Source: Marsupella aquatica (lineage: Eukaryota > Marchantiophyta). Taken from it: a stretch of 64,000 nucleotides of DNA. The first letter of the stretch is position 1. The number at the start of each line of letters is the position of its first letter. Both the position numbers and the translations under genes were made by a program. The notes under the pieces were generated by a model. The model searched no databases. It saw only the letters and a program-made list of their open reading frames with translations, and was not told the DNA's origin. Shown here in pieces: positions 9,645 through 23,428 of the stretch. Where the stretch lies: assembly GCA_973895155.1 (NCBI GenBank), contig OZ316896.1:16058001-16122000 (forward strand), written 5' to 3'.

Positions 9645-12600
9645 ATGACTATGCAGGCGGGACTGGGGGCGTCCAAGTTGTTAATCCTGGTTGGTGCAGG
9701 TGAGTCCAATTCTCCTTAAGTTTAGCAAAACTTGCACGTCCATCATTCAGCGCGATGATGGTTGCACGAGAAACCGAGGTGGGGATTAGGTCGTGGCAGC
9801 TATTGACGCAAACTGCACACTCGAGTTTGTCTGCGCCAAGGTGTTTGGTGGGGTTCCCTTTGGCTTCGAGTTTTGCTTGCAGGATCGGTTGGGCATGATT
9901 TCATGTGGGTGCCTTACCTTTGGCCGTGGGCCTCTTAATTTCTAAAGCGGTTTTATTCTCTATCGCTTTCAGGTCTGGGAGGTTCAATTGTGTTGAGGAA
10001 CAGCAAGATTTCGGATCTCTTATCAGATCTCTCTACGGTACGTTTGCTCAGGCATTGAATTTTGTGCAAGTCGAGCTTCGTTTGCCTCCGACGAGTAGTG
10101 AGAAAGTTATCGACCAGTAACTTGACCTTCTTGCTATCAAATTCTTTACAGGGTTTCCTCGCTGGTTTCGATTGAGTGTTTGATAGTTAGATGCAGTACT
10201 CGCTTTGTTGTGTCTAGAGACTTGAATTCACTGTGTTGACTTTGGATAACCAGGTCTTATCAAAGCACTTGAAAGATGACGGGGACGGGACTTCGGGAGG
10301 CGATGGAGATGCCACGGCAGCTATTGCAGCACAAGTGAGTTTGAGTTCTGAGTTTGGAGATATGAAGCTAATGTCTCTGTAAGCTCTAATTATTGTAGGA
10401 ATGGGAAGACGCGAGCATGTTCATAAGAGAACTACCAATTACAAGTCCTCACACGAATTGGTGTGATATGTTCGACGCAGGTCCGCCGTCTTACTATGGA
10501 ATTAAGGCAGCTGGCAGCTTCAAACAGACCAATCACAGTCGTTAATGGAAGTTCGGGCTCAGGAGGTTAGCAGGGCTCCAGCACATTGCCAACTGGTTTC
10601 CTATCATGCATGACATTGATCGCCATCTACGTAGAGGGAATTTCCAAGCAATTATATGAATCTGACATACAATCATCGTGTGGCCAAGAACTGATGCTTT
10701 GCAACGCAAAACGTGAAAATGACCGTATGGAATGGTTCTCATATGATTCCCTTTCTTATGGATAATTGCTTTACTCGAAAATTTGAAGTGAGTTAGTATT
10801 TTGCGTTATTGATTGTAAGGTTATTTGCATTTGGTGCAGCCAACTTTGGGTCTCTCTTTTTACCAGCTGCTGTGATTGGAGTGGCCGGTTATGGATACAT
10901 GTGGTTAAGGGTACGGCCCATCTGAATGCTTTGCGATGTTGGTCATGAAAATGTTTCAAAGACACGGGGTTATCTGAATTTGCTTTTCACCAGTCTTTTC
11001 CGCATAATGGTTCGACAGGCGAGAAAAATACTGCCATCACGGGACATGTTTTAACCAGTTGCACATCACCGAACTCTTTGACCTCTCAATTAAATATGTT
11101 TCTTCTTTGCAGGGGTGGTCTCTCTCGGATGTCATGTATGTGACTAAGCGAAACATGAACAATGCTGTTGCCAGCATGGGAAAGCAGTTAGATTCAGTCT
11201 CATCAGCTCTTGTTGTAAGTTTTCTTTCTATCCTCGCTGGATACCTTGAGAGCTTCAGAGCACCTGGAGATTTATTTGATCTTCGCTAGTCCGTCTTTTG
11301 TTTCCCGTAAGCAATGTTAGCTTGCACCCAGCAAGATGTCTGATTGACCTATGAGACTTTCGTTTTCGTCGTGGATGTCAAACTACCATAGCTAGCTTGA
11401 TAACATTGTTTCTTTACGCAGACTACCAAGCGACAGCTGACATCACGACTGGACTTCATGTCACGTAGTCTGGAAGATAATACAGCAGTCACAAACGCCA
11501 TCCAGGCACAGGTGGGTTTGTGCTGAAATGTCTGTTCGAAAGTTGCAAATAGACTTCCTCTTCCAGTCTTTGTATCACTGGAATGAGTTGTGCCTTATAG
11601 TTCTGCTTCAAGTCGTCTGCTAAAATTGTTTGGAACCATTTGGAGCGTGCAGTTGATGTATCAAAACGCATCATGTCACATTGACTCGGCAGTTTTTGTG
11701 CCAATGAAGCTACTGCGGGACATTTGCTTTTGCTTCACAATGTTATGATTTACTGATTCAAAAATTGTGCGAAGGAAGAAAATGTAATTAGGAAAAGGAG
11801 TAGTTGTGCAAGGAAATTACTTTCTGAAATTTGTAGCATTTATATATCATATCTGGATATCAGGTGTGTTACTTGATTAGTTGGGAACATTCCACCGTAA
11901 TCATTGTTTTTGGTCGATTTGGGCCATCTTTAAGTTAATATTTTATATAGAACCGCACGACAATGATTGTTAGTATGAAACAGGACAGTGACTGTGGTTT
12001 GTGGTCTTCAATTCTTTTGTATATGATTATACTGATCCTCCTTTCCACTGTCCGCAAGGTTAGTGTCGTCCATGGAGAGGTTGCGCAGGTTGGTTTGGAA
12101 ATGAGGGACGTAAACAGGCATATTGAGGGTTTGGTGAGTATTTTGGGACTCATAGGACGATGTTAATAGATGTGCTGCCTTTCAAGGTTGCTTAGATGTT
12201 GCTTATTGAAAGTTGACGGCTGAAGACTGCTTTGTTAGCTTTCACCTCAACGATTTTTACGTTGTGAATTACATTGCGAGGATTTGGATCTGATATTTGA
12301 AGGATTGGTGTTATGTGCTGATGACTGAATAGGAGGGAAAGATTGACGAGGTGGCTGAGAAACAGGTACTTTTGGCTGTGATCGTCAAGATTCCTCTACA
12401 CTTAGCTCACCGCATTATATGTATTGGCATAGTCCAACTACACTATCATTTTGAACACTAGCGGCAGTCTAACATTATTGTACTTGTTGGGACCAATTTG
12501 ATATGACGATGGTGAGGAGAATGCAAGTCGTTAGGGGTCCTAGCTTGTACTCGTGCCTAGTCGCTCTGCACCTCTATGCAGGTGTATTTTAGTTAGTTAG

Positions 12601-13624
12601 GTTTTGTGTACAAGCTGTTGACAATGAAATTCTGTCCAGGAATTTGCCAATCAGGGAATTGTCCTGTTGTGCCGATTTGTCATGCAAGGATTGGAAGGAG
12701 GCCAAAAACCAGAACTCTTGCAGGTTTGTGATTGTTTGAGCTTTCTTTGCTCCTACTTCATTACTTAGTTGGTAATTGTTTTGAGATTCTTCTATCATGC
12801 TCTATTTAGTTTCTATGCTCGGCGTGTCACAAACGATCCTTTCTGTGATCCAAATGCATGAGTTATTGGTGGGCTATCGCTGGCGAACGGACAAAGAGTA
12901 CATCAAGGATTGATTCATGAATGGCCGGTGGATGGTTTTGGCATGCAGGGTTTCCATGCCTACTCGAGGACAAGGTTGGAGCGGACAGCATCTACACCAT
13001 TTTTGGCATCATCAGGATTGAAGGTTAGTGTTAATGTCAAGTTAAGGTTATAATAATGACTATGTAATAGGTACTTTCAAAGTTCTCACACGAAAGCATC
13101 TGTTTACCAAATTATTGTGTTTCTTCATCCATTTTTATTGCTTTTAAGCCCCTTGTCTGTTTTCTGAGGTTGAGGATAAAAACCTACAACTTGTAAGTTT
13201 TTTAATAAAATCATAGTCCGATGCAGGCTTCTGATTTCCTATGACAATTGAAATTCTGCTGCAGGAGTTGCAGAGTATTTCTGAGAAACTGTTGATGGGA
13301 TCTGGTCAAAGTCCTATTGACGCTACATCCAACAACAGTAGCCCCAGTTTGCAAAGAGCTCTTACCACGAGTGCACTTGCTTTTATTCCCAGGTGCATGT
13401 TCTCCACTTTCTTTCAAAGATTATGATATCCCCATTTGATGATTGTCATTCTCGTATCTGTATGCTTTGTGTATTCTGCTTGGTGGAGTTCCCTTAGAAT
13501 GCCACAATTTAGTCTGTAGAAACTGCCTTTAGGGCATTCTCTGGCTCTGCTGAAGCATCTGGTTGAAAGACAATTGACATCATTATCCCTGTGTTGTTAA
13601 TCCAGATCAACTTCTAAGAAATGA
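9645..13624 (+). CDS. DUF1664 family membrane/coiled-coil protein (13 exons)
   Basis: Plant-specific family of unknown biochemical function. Exons: 9645-9699, 9973-10037, 10254-10334, 10481-10565, 10840-10910, 11113-11214, 11422-11511, 12059-12133, 12333-12365, 12640-12723, 12949-13023, 13265-13392 and a proposed last exon 13606-13624, giving 320 residues. Family hallmarks are the N-terminal hydrophobic segment (about 8-26, SKLLILVGAG), PITVVNG (around 85-91), a second hydrophobic stretch with AGYGYMW (about 100-118), then SDVMYVTKRNM and a long heptad-rich segment (TTKRQLTSRLD onward) expected to be a coiled coil. All twelve main exons keep frame with GT-AG borders. The last exon, ending Arg-Ser-Thr-Ser-Lys-Lys, is weakest; reading through the exon-12 donor would instead stop at 13426. 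Two hydrophobic segments suggest an organelle or endomembrane anchor, but location is not shown. Confidence 0.9.
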
Positions 13625-15780
13625 CGCTATGCAGAGAAAAGTTGAAAATTACACGGGAGGATTTTACCTCAATAACACCGGTTCACACATTTTTGTCAAA
13701 TTGAGGGGTGCACATGACAGAACTCCCAATCTCTGGGTCCATAGATAGAAGGACTGCTGGGAAAGGTTGGAAACCTTTTGGTGACTGGTTGCTGGGCAGC
13801 GCGTCGTGAGTGATCTCATGGTCTTATCTATCCAAGTCAGATGCTGTCCTTTAATGTAGTAATTTTAGTTAGGGCTGGCCAGTAGCCCAATATATATCAG
13901 AGTATTGTGTTGGGTTGAAATCCACCCCTCATAGCGACGAAACTGCCTGGCAAAGTCTGGCAGGCAGTCAATTGATTGCAGTTTGTCATCTTGGTGCTGT
14001 AGGTGTGGAATGGGAAATATCCATGCTCCGAGTCTGCGCGTTTGATTTTGATGATAGAAACTTTACTTAGTCCTGTTGGAAATTCAAGGGGATTCCGTTG
14101 GTCCAAGGATGCCCCCTCTCTGTAGTCCCTTGTTTTGGCGTTACTGTGTACAGTTGAAATTGCAGAGGTGGGGTCTTGTCTGGTCCCGGGATTTTGACGA
14201 AGTTGGTGCTCTGCTGCGTTGAAAGGAATCTGACTGGGTCGCTGTTGAATTGTATCCTCAGTTCAACTTTTCAACTGACAGTCATTCTGTGAAAATGATT
14301 TGCGGATTTCGGCAGAGGAAGAGTCAGTCGCGCATTGAGATGGACAAGTGTATTTGAGATCTGAGTTTAGGGGTCCACATTGTTATACAGTTTGTCGTAC
14401 GAGCAAGATTAGTCATGAGCCATGCACTGGTGTTAAGTACTTCACGGTGTCGCGGCGAAGATCCGCTGCACTGCTAGACAAATTCATAATCCATAAAGAG
14501 CTGTGTTGGGATTCGAGAGTATGTCACTGCAATCCCTCTCCGCTGCCTGATTTGGTAGAAGAAGTTCTTGTAGGTAAAGGAAGAACCTGGTTTATCAGGA
14601 ATCCTTGTCACCGACTATTGTGGGGGGCTGTAGCCGGAATCTGTGGGATGACACATGCTAGACATGCTAGGTCATGGCTCTTCGATTTACATTCGATTCT
14701 TGAACATTTTTCCCTGCCCTTCCTATCCGAGCAATTGTGTACCGATTGCCGTGGCCCTTGTTGATGTCATGCAAGAATGCTTTAGAGAGGCAGTGTTTGG
14801 AAATTTTTCCCTGGCTGGAAAAAATCTGCGAGATAAGGTTTTAGGGTCGATGTTGTAAGAGACGACGACATGCTGGCCTTAAGTCTAGGCCCAGGGCAGA
14901 GTGAACGCTTCGTGCTCTGCTCTTTAGTGCCCAGAATCCTGAAACGCACGGCAGCTCGATCAGCTTGTCGTGCTCAGGTCCTAGCTCGTCCCTCCTCAAG
15001 CTAAGCTCCTCAACCAAGGACTCACTGAATCGCGTACCCAACTGCGACTTCTGATGATTAACTATTCACACCGACTATGAATCGTTATCCTGTCATCGTT
15101 CATAAAATAACAGATATGGTTTTACCATGTCAGGCCAAGCAAGCAAACCAGCGTCGCCATAAAGACTAGGTTTCAGTCTTGGGCCCCCATTAAGAAGGAT
15201 GAGAATTGCTCTATTCAATATTGCCCACACTTGAAAACCTTGTGATGTTCCGCCGTCCAAATAATGAAGACTGTTTGTTTCCTGCTCTCTCTATTGAGAG
15301 CCAACTTTTGGCACAACCCTATACAATGCGGTCATTGGGACTGTGTGCTGCTAAGGGATCTGTATCCATCGTGTAAGAGAATTCCCACTTCTTTCGTCAA
15401 ATGACTCTCTGGAGACTGCTTGAGTAGCACAAACTCGTCACTTCTAGTTTTGTATTCCCACCAGGATGGCCTAATTATCAAACCTTCTTGAGGATTTGCC
15501 TCTTGTCTGCCAGAACAGGTGATTATGGTCGTGCATTGTTGTTTTTGGCAGACCTTGCCAAATTGGACCAATTGACGAGGTTCAATAGTTGTGAAACCTG
15601 TGCATGTTTCTGCTGCCTATGAAATTGACAGCAGACCAGGGTGTTACCTTGCACGAGTTTCAGTAGTGTGTTTGGTTCAGATAGTAGTGTGAGGGCGTTG
15701 AGTGCCCACAAAACTTGTGACATGTTTTCAACTTGTGACATGCTTCTGTACAAATCTAGAGCCATGGCTGTGTGCTGTAA

Positions 15781-15914
15781 CTCACTTGAGTTGAGACTCA
15801 TAGACCTAAAGTTGTGAGACTCATAAGCCTGGGGTTTCACAGATTTACTCACTTGAGTTGAGACTCATAGACCTAAAGTTGTGAGACTCATAAGCCTGGG
15901 GTTTCACAGATTTT
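15781..15914. repeat. 67-bp tandem duplication (2 copies)
   Basis: Units at 15781-15847 and 15848-15914 are essentially identical and start CTCACTTGAGTTGAGACTCA. Within each unit, GAGACTCATA recurs. This is a recent event in non-coding DNA. Confidence 0.95.
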
Positions 15915-17753
15915 CCTTTAAATTTATTGTAAAAAAACTTGTGACATGCGGTGGCCTTAGTGTGTGCATTGATAGCAAATTTTTATGTCAAATTGTTTTA
16001 TCTATCTGAGTTCAGAAGTCAAACATTATGGTACATGCAATATAGACTCCTATGCAATGGAGTCAAGTGAATTGCAATGTCACAATCATGTCTTGATTTA
16101 TTAAGTAAATAAACTAAAAATAATAATTAATAATTGAGACAATGCCCTAAGGTTGTGTACCGTCGTAGCCTCCATTTTTAAAGTAAAAACCTTACAGTGG
16201 TAGGCTCCAATCGGCAAACACGATTCAATCTTATTTCATACGCAACAATACAATAAAATACAATAATGTATAGTAAAGACTTCGACAATATTTATACCAC
16301 GTATGTCTGGATTGGGCAGCCCAATGACCTCGTTATTGGAGACGACGTGCCTGATTAATACGATTCCCTTTTCGAGTTTGGATTGAGTGCTCGGCAGCTC
16401 ATGGAAAACCTAACAGTGTCACGGCATCCTAAAGATAGCACACAATCACGTACTCTCAGTGAGGTACAGTTAACTCTCTCTAAGTGCACACTCTTAGCAT
16501 GTAGAGAGGGCCAACTGCATTTCCCTTTTTGTCTCACTCCTGTCGTAACCTGTAACTTATCACTGTTGTAATGTACCTCTTGTGTCATGACCCTCCATAT
16601 TATCCTCTTGTTTTCTTGATGTTTCGAGCAAATACTCCTCCCTTCCTAACCCTCTCAGAGGGGTCTATTGTGCCTAGAATTACTGCTCGGATGGGCCACT
16701 CCCATGAACCTTAGACCCTGAGTAAAACTACATTTTTTTAGAGAGATATGCTTAGTAGACCCCCTTCTGGAAATGCTTAACCCCTTCGATACTTTTCCCC
16801 AATCTCGACCGTTGATGGACCTCAGGGGGTCGATCAAGTCACACACAATGAACTCCTCCTACCCCGAGCCCTCATAGGGTACTATTCATTTTGATAAACT
16901 ACTCTATGTAATCGTCCACTGCAGTTATCAATTTTTGCTGCTTATGTGCACTATAGTAAAGGATAATTGCCTGTATGAAATTATAGATAGAAATGCCCTT
17001 ATTGCCCAATTCAAGAATGAAAGGGGCCAGATTGGAAAGGAAATCGATAGGGGACAATGGGCAAAGTTGAAGGTTTTAGACCCAAATGAGATTTTGCTCT
17101 CCCATGGGATGCACTAAACATTCCAACGCAGCTTGGGTGGGATACATTACCATCCTGAAGGCCACCCAAAACCTACCTGATTATCTATAAAAATATCACA
17201 CTTTTTCTCTCATTTGTTAGTGAAGTGAATTATAGAGGGAACAAATACAAAATGAAACTTTTAGACAGCCCTGAGAAAAGAAAGTTAGGGTCATTTTTTA
17301 ATGGCCAAAAGCCATCATCACCCATATAAATATGAGACGAGGCTATTCAAGACAACCCGAAAAGCAAGGAAAAAATATACTCACAATCGATGGGTGTGTT
17401 TTACAAGATCTAGAAAATGCGGCAGATCGCGAATCCACGGCTGATAACTCGGCCCACTGTTTCTGGAAGCGGGGACGGGTATGCGCCTATGCGGGCGGAG
17501 TGGCCACCAAACGGATAATGGTGAGCCGGTCGCCATGGCTCGACCTACGGGACGCTTCAGTTCAGCTGTCAGATGAGAGTCACGACGGCAACGGAGCTAA
17601 AGCCGGTGGGACAAAGATCGACGGTAAACGGAGCGTTTTCTCTGTCCAGGGAGGCTGGAGATCGTCGATCTAAATCCCGTCTAACTGCGGTTAATTAAAG
17701 GACGTAGTGCGTGCCCCAGGGTGCAGTTTGATTTTGCTCGCGGCATGTAGGAA

Positions 17754-18344
17754 TTGTTTGCCGGTGATGCTTTGGTGCTGTTTTCTTCGTTGTTCGTCTT
17801 TCTGGTCGTTTTGTTGCCTTCGAGCGCTGCAGAGCTTTATCTAGAGCTCGAGGGAGTGATCTCACTGAACAGAGTGGTCGCTTCCTCGCTTCGTTGTTGT
17901 CGAGAGGGCGCAGAAGCACCGAAGCTCGAGAGCAGCGAAGCAGGAAAGGCCAGAGTCGCCTGTCACCTGTGTTGTGATCGTTTCCCAGGACTCATTCCGG
18001 ATCTCCTTTCGGAGGACCACGGCGACGACGAGGAAAACCAGGAGAGTCTGAGAGGGTTGGAAACTTTGGGTTCAACTGTTCGACTTTTTAATAAAACCCG
18101 AGGTTTCTGTCGGCTGGAAACTTGCCTCTGTTGTGAGGATGATCGCGGCTCGATTCACTTGAACTGTGGGACTACTCTCGTCCGCCTGCTGGCTGGGCTG
18201 CCCCTGCCCGCCCGCCACGTTTCGCCGGTCTCACTCGTCGTGGTCGACTTTTATCTGTCGAGCATCCGTGGGGGTGAGGGTATTAGGGCGATTGTGAGGA
18301 GTGCCGATGAGCTGAGGCATTGTCGTCGGTTACGGGGAATTTGA
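17754..18344 (+). CDS. Uncertain 196-codon open frame upstream of the carrier gene
   Basis: I do not recognise this. The frame opens with a hydrophobic stretch (about residues 6-24, LVLFSSLFVFLVVLLPSSA) that looks like a signal peptide, then becomes rich in Cys, Arg and acidic residues without a known domain. It ends about 770 bp upstream of the carrier start codon on the same strand. The local base composition is GC-rich, which favours long chance frames, and a leader exon of the carrier transcript is at least as likely as a separate gene. Confidence 0.2.
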   Translation: MFAGDALVLFSSLFVFLVVLLPSSAAELYLELEGVISLNRVVASSLRCCREGAEAPKLESSEAGKARVACHLCCDRFPGLIPDLLSEDHGDDEENQESLRGLETLGSTVRLFNKTRGFCRLETCLCCEDDRGSIHLNCGTTLVRLLAGLPLPARHVSPVSLVVVDFYLSSIRGGEGIRAIVRSADELRHCRRLRGI

Positions 18345-19112
18345 ATGGAAGCTTGAGCACCGATTGGGCGAGACGCAGGAGGATACCATCATTTTAAAAA
18401 CTTGTTGGTTCTCGGAAATGGTGCCAATGGCAGTGTTTTTCTGCGTCCGGCGGTGAAGTTTTAGAGCTTTGGTCAGTACAGAGTCACGAGGATTGCACCG
18501 CGGGGCTGATAGTCGGCGGAATAGAGGTGAGAGGAACTTGGTATTGCTTTTACGTGGAGCTTTGACATAACGGGACGAACGAAAATTGAGCCAAATTGCA
18601 TGCGAGCTCTTGCACGCCGCGGGACGCGTTGGCTGTTCAACTGCGAAAATGAAATATCTTTATTTTTTTCGAAATATTTCACTAGAAGCCGATTGCGTAG
18701 ATCTGCTGAATGAGGACCCTTTCATCTTCGGTGAATCCTTTTAAAGTCTAGTTAGCAGTGACTCAATACTTGATATGTAGTCTACCTTGAGCATCAAGGC
18801 TAGTATTATCCGCATTGATGCAGCCGTCAGGGTAGCCTTTCTGGAGATTTGGACTAAACCCCGCTACGGGTGTAATGTGAAAACCCTTCTTATTGTTTTA
18901 AATTTCCAATAGTGAGTGCGTTCTCGAGCCGGATTTTGGATCGGCCGTTTATCTGGTCTGTATTTTTGGAGAGAGATTTCCTCATGATGTTGTCGATCCC
19001 CTTCTGTTGCCATTATGCTGGAGATACCTTTCGCCCTTCTCTCCCATATCTCTGAGATTGATTCGTCGTGGAATTGCAGCATCTCAGGAATACGACGCTA
19101 TAAGAGGAGGTC

Positions 19113-22100
19113 ATGGAAAGGAGGGACAATACCGCTTACTGTCAGACTTCTCCTCTGTATGTCGACGGCAAGGACGCTGCGTCGTCTACTTTCGTGACTC
19201 TTGCAGAAGAGGCGAAGGCAGCGACGAAGGAGGTCAAAGCACCTAGCAATGCTGTTTTGAGCATATGCAAATCTCTAGTCGCCGGTGGTGTTGCCGGGGG
19301 AGTGTAAGTTTCGCGAGACCAGTGTGTCGGCAGTTTCGACTATGATCCCAGTCAGCCTTGTGACATGATTTTGTTACCTTAATTCCCTTTCTAGTGTGTC
19401 GCATTCTCCTTGGAACGCAGAATGGATTGTCCTCTGCTCGTTCGAAGCAGGTGAAGATCATAGGGGTTAGCCTTGCAAGTCAGTCTAGATTGTCATATAC
19501 ATCTGCCATGACAGACGATTGATGAGTTCAGCAGTTCTGTTTGTTGAACTGATCGGGAAACCCCAAACCCCATGATAGAGAATACGAAGGTGTTTATCGC
19601 CATGCTTTTGGGTGACCGGGAACGAGGTTTCTTTCTTCGCCCTTAACACGTCCCGCATTTTCTGCGAGACGAAGACAGGATTCCCTGATCTGTGTCTTTC
19701 TATGACCGTGTCTGTTGTGTGAAATGAGGATTGATTTGAAGGTCATGCTTACCTCAAACTTTTACCGAGGACAGGTTTTGGTTGGCAGTTCATGTTAGGG
19801 GATGATCTAGGCCTCGCTTGGTTGAGACTTCCGGTGATGGTACCGCTCGAAGTTGAACTTATTGATGACAGAGGACACGCCCGCTTGCTGGATAGCTTAG
19901 GTCTGGCATAAAAGTCATTAGAGTGTGGGGCTGTCTCATAAAAGTCAGTAAAATGGCCGGCTTCTTTAGCATTGAAACTGTTTTCGGAACGCAGTGTCAT
20001 GTGAGGTATCCTCGCTGCTCATTTGACGTAGTCTGTTTTAAATAGACAGGAATATATGTAATGCTCTCATCCCCTTGTTGTTTTAATTTCAGGTCTCGCT
20101 CTGCTGTTGCTCCACTCGAGCGCCTGAAAATTCTTCTGCAGGTGCTTTACTTTTGACGCCTCGCATACTAGTTTTGCTATATTCTATTGTTATGTATCGA
20201 TGTATCGCCGTTTCTTTTCTCTCTGCCAATCTACCTCGGCCTACATTTGGCTAATTGGCCCCCTTAGCATCATTGCAATAGGCAGGCCTCTGTTTTGTAA
20301 TTTTCCATTCATTGGTGTTGGCCGCTCTAATGATTAAGTCTTAAAGCTAACTTTGCCGTTAAATTGGTAGCTCTTTGAATTCGTTCAAGTAACTTCTCAG
20401 CCAGAACACGTTATGTTCAATCTCAAATGCGTACGCGGCTTGACAGTTTCTTTTAGGGTTGAGAGTTCGCGTAGGCTTTGGTTCATTTGTGTGGACTGTT
20501 GGAATGAGATTGGCATAACCATTGCCTACATAGTAGTCAACCTTAGGCATATGTGCCTGGTCAAGATGCCTAGCTTGTAACCAGACTTGTCAGTGGCCTC
20601 ATCTGTATATGTTTATACGGGTGGTTCATTGCAGTTTCTGAAAGTGCTCAAGCTGCTCACTACTTGGTGGTATCTTCCGCTTGTTTCCTGCACCAGTATG
20701 GGTATACGACTGATACTCCAGAGTGTGATTTACTTCGTACGAAAGTCCAATGATCAAAATGTCTAGTTATATTCTATCCCAAAGAAAGTAAAATCAGTTC
20801 TTTTTAGGGAGCAGCTGAGAGTCAAGCTGGCCGAAAGCAAGGCCTTGAATGTGGTGGGAGTGGAAGCAGAACTTAATCATTGGGCCATTTACAGCAGCGA
20901 AGATTAATATGGAATTTCCCAAGCATCTGAAGTGATGCCTCCTACCCTGTTGATTTGAAGTACTTTGCGTGACAATTTCTGTGCTTTGGATGTTGCAGGT
21001 GCAAAATCCTTATGCCCCAAAGTACAGTGGAATGATCCAGGGTTTGAAGTCAATATGGCAAACAGAGGGTGTAAAAGGATTCTTTAAAGGCAATGGGACA
21101 AATTGTGCGAGAATCATTCCGAACTCTGCCGTCAAATTCTACAGTTATGAGCAGGCTTCAAAGTAAGTTGCTTCCCATTGGTTGTAGTGCATTGCAACCT
21201 ACGTTAATAGTTTTATCTGAGACATTTTCAGCTCAAATGCTGCGCTTCGTTTTCGGCGAAAGTGGCATTTCCTGACGAATCAGTTTTCAATGAGTGTTGA
21301 ATGGAATAAATGGTTGGGTATGTTGAATCTAGGTTGGTGCTAACCGCTTCATTAATTTTGCTATTCATTCCGCAGATCAATTTTGTGGGCGTACCGTCGC
21401 CACTCTGGTCAACGTAAGTCTTTTTACTGTGATTAAGGGTGTTACACTCTGTCAGAAGATTCGTCAGTGGCCTTGTTAACTCTCCCATACAGCGACTTGC
21501 GTATTGTTTGAAGGTCCTCATTTATCTGTTACCGTAGCTGGTTCAGTCACGATTTTTGCTGTGCTTTATAATATCTTTTGCCGAGAGCAATGTTATATGC
21601 TCGCTTTTTGGTATCCGTCCGTAACTTCCAGTATGTCGTTTAAGGTGCTTCCAGTCCTGATTTTCTCGTCCAGTTGACATGCCGAGGAAAGCTGCAAACA
21701 TGTGGTCTATTGGGATGTGTTATCAGAGGATGCTGAGCTTACACCAGTTTTAAGACTTGGTGCCGGAGCATGCGCGGGCATTATTGCAATGTCAGCAACA
21801 TATCCAATGGATATGGTTCGAGGAAGATTGACGGTGCAGGTAACTGGATTGTTCTTACTCGCTCTGTAGCTCCTGCTTCTTACAGGAGCAAGAAAAACTC
21901 TGTCAAGCGTATTTTCGCAATGTATTTCTTAATTGCTCGCCCTTCCTTCGTTTTGCTTCTCAGAATTTGATGTCAGAAACGGTTTTCAAGGTAAGGAACT
22001 GAGTGCTATTGTTCTGAATGGTTCCTTAAATCGCAGAACGAGGCTGGAGCATGTATCACTTTTCGTGAAAGTAATGACTTTTGTCTGCAAGTTTGACTTC

Positions 22101-23428
22101 TTTATGGGAGGATTGTACATTTCTCTTCCTAAACATGTGCACATTGTTGGGCAGACTGCAGATGCCCCTCATCGTTATCGAGGCATGTTTCATGCCTTTG
22201 CGACCATAATGAAAGAGGAGGGTGCGTTAGCAGTGTACAAGGGATGGTTACCGTCTGTAATTGGAGTTGTAAGTACAACTCCACGTGTTTTGCTTCTGAG
22301 CTGTGCTATAGTTTAATGTTCCCCTGGAGGAAGCAGCTTGTAGCCTATGAACTTTTTTAATAGAACGCTTCAACATATTTGTTTTCAATGCCAGTCAGTT
22401 TGGGGTTTAGGGTTTAGGTTTTAGGTGTCCTAGCCCATGGCCTTATGTCGCGTACGATATCTATCTCCTGCACTGAGCGTGTTACTACTTCTTCTCCACA
22501 CCGATACACTCCTCATGCTCCCCTCCTCTCTCCTCCCTCCCCCTCCCTCAATCGGAAACCAGGGGGAAGTATACGAGCTTCTGTATAAATGACATCCATG
22601 CAGTTCCCAGTCCTCTTTAAAAAACTTAAAACCTCGTTTGAGAGAAGATAGTCAAAATAGGAAACACGGTGTTGAACTTGCAACAGGATAGTACGTTTTG
22701 CTGGAATGATCTACTTACTGCATCTTTTGGTGCGGTTGCAAATGATGATCTTAGGGTTGCAGTTTTTCACATTAATTTGACCGTGTCCATAATGCTGTTG
22801 AAAGGATTTCTACTAGTGCTGTGATTCAATTTTTTGAGGCCTGACTTATACCTTGAACTGATTGCGTGTCCTGTGTACATTGCAGATCCCATATGTGGGT
22901 TTAAATTTCGCAGTATACGAATCTCTCAAGGATCACGTTGTGAAGAGTCCAATGTATAAAGCGAAGGATGAGTCTGAATTAGGAGTGGTAACCAAGCTGC
23001 TATGTGGAGCTGCTGCAGGCACTGTTGGCCAGACCGTAGCTTATCCTTTAGATGTTGTTCGAAGACGAATGCAAATGTCTGGCTGGAAAGATGCCTCACC
23101 TGTTCTCATGGCCGATGGGACTGTCAAAGCACCTGTGCAATACAAAGGCATGATAGATGCTTTCAGACAAACAGTTAGACATGAAGGCTTTCTGGCTCTA
23201 TACAAGGGACTCCTACCCAACTCTGTGAAGGTAAAGATCTTTACTTTTGACTCGTTAAGTGCCTTCAACTTTTTCATGCCGCAATTTACAAACTCATGCT
23301 TGTTGCATAAGTGGGTCACCAGTCATCGGATTTCTCTTTTGCAGGTGGTTCCATCGATCTCTCTAGCGTTTGTTACATATGAGTTTATGAAAGATCTTCT
23401 TGGAGTTGAGATACGGATTACAGAGTAG
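19113..23428 (+). CDS. ADNT1: ADNT1-like mitochondrial adenine nucleotide carrier (8 exons)
   Basis: Mitochondrial carrier family protein of the inner membrane. The plant ADNT1 group exchanges AMP/ADP/ATP. Exons: 19113-19303, 20093-20141, 20999-21162, 21376-21413, 21727-21839, 22155-22268, 22886-23230 and 23345-23428, all GT-AG and in frame, giving 365 residues (about 350 usual). Three carrier repeats each have the signature: PLERLK (71-76), PMDMVR (174-179) and PLDVVR (277-282). [28 protein letters not shown] and [15 protein letters not shown] follow the ADNT1 pattern closely. The ~50-residue N-terminal extension contains LAEEAK and KAPSNA, as in plant ADNT1. The start is the first ATG in frame. 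Substrate is inferred from the family. Intron 6 (22269-22885) contains the telomere-like motif GGGTTTAGGGTTTAGG near 22410. Confidence 0.93.

Larger units (their letters stand above)
13625..19112. other. Intergenic region between the DUF1664 and carrier genes
   Basis: No family-recognisable gene is seen. It contains a 67-bp tandem duplication (15781-15914), an AT-rich patch around 16080-16270, and a stretch near 16730-16830 with sequence like the ends of the 35.8-37.3 kb element (ATATGCTTAGTAGACCCCC). From about 17450 the DNA is more GC-rich and holds a 196-codon open frame. This part probably contains the promoter and leader of the carrier gene. Confidence 0.5.

Noticed and set aside
14348-14764. 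138-codon open frame on the plus strand
   Set aside because: No recognisable motif, average composition, and surrounded by non-coding sequence; chance is sufficient.
22398-22430. Telomere-like GGGTTTAGGGTTTAGG in carrier intron 6 as an interstitial telomere
   Set aside because: Only about two units; such short motifs are common by chance and as telo-boxes. Kept only as a note in the gene entry.
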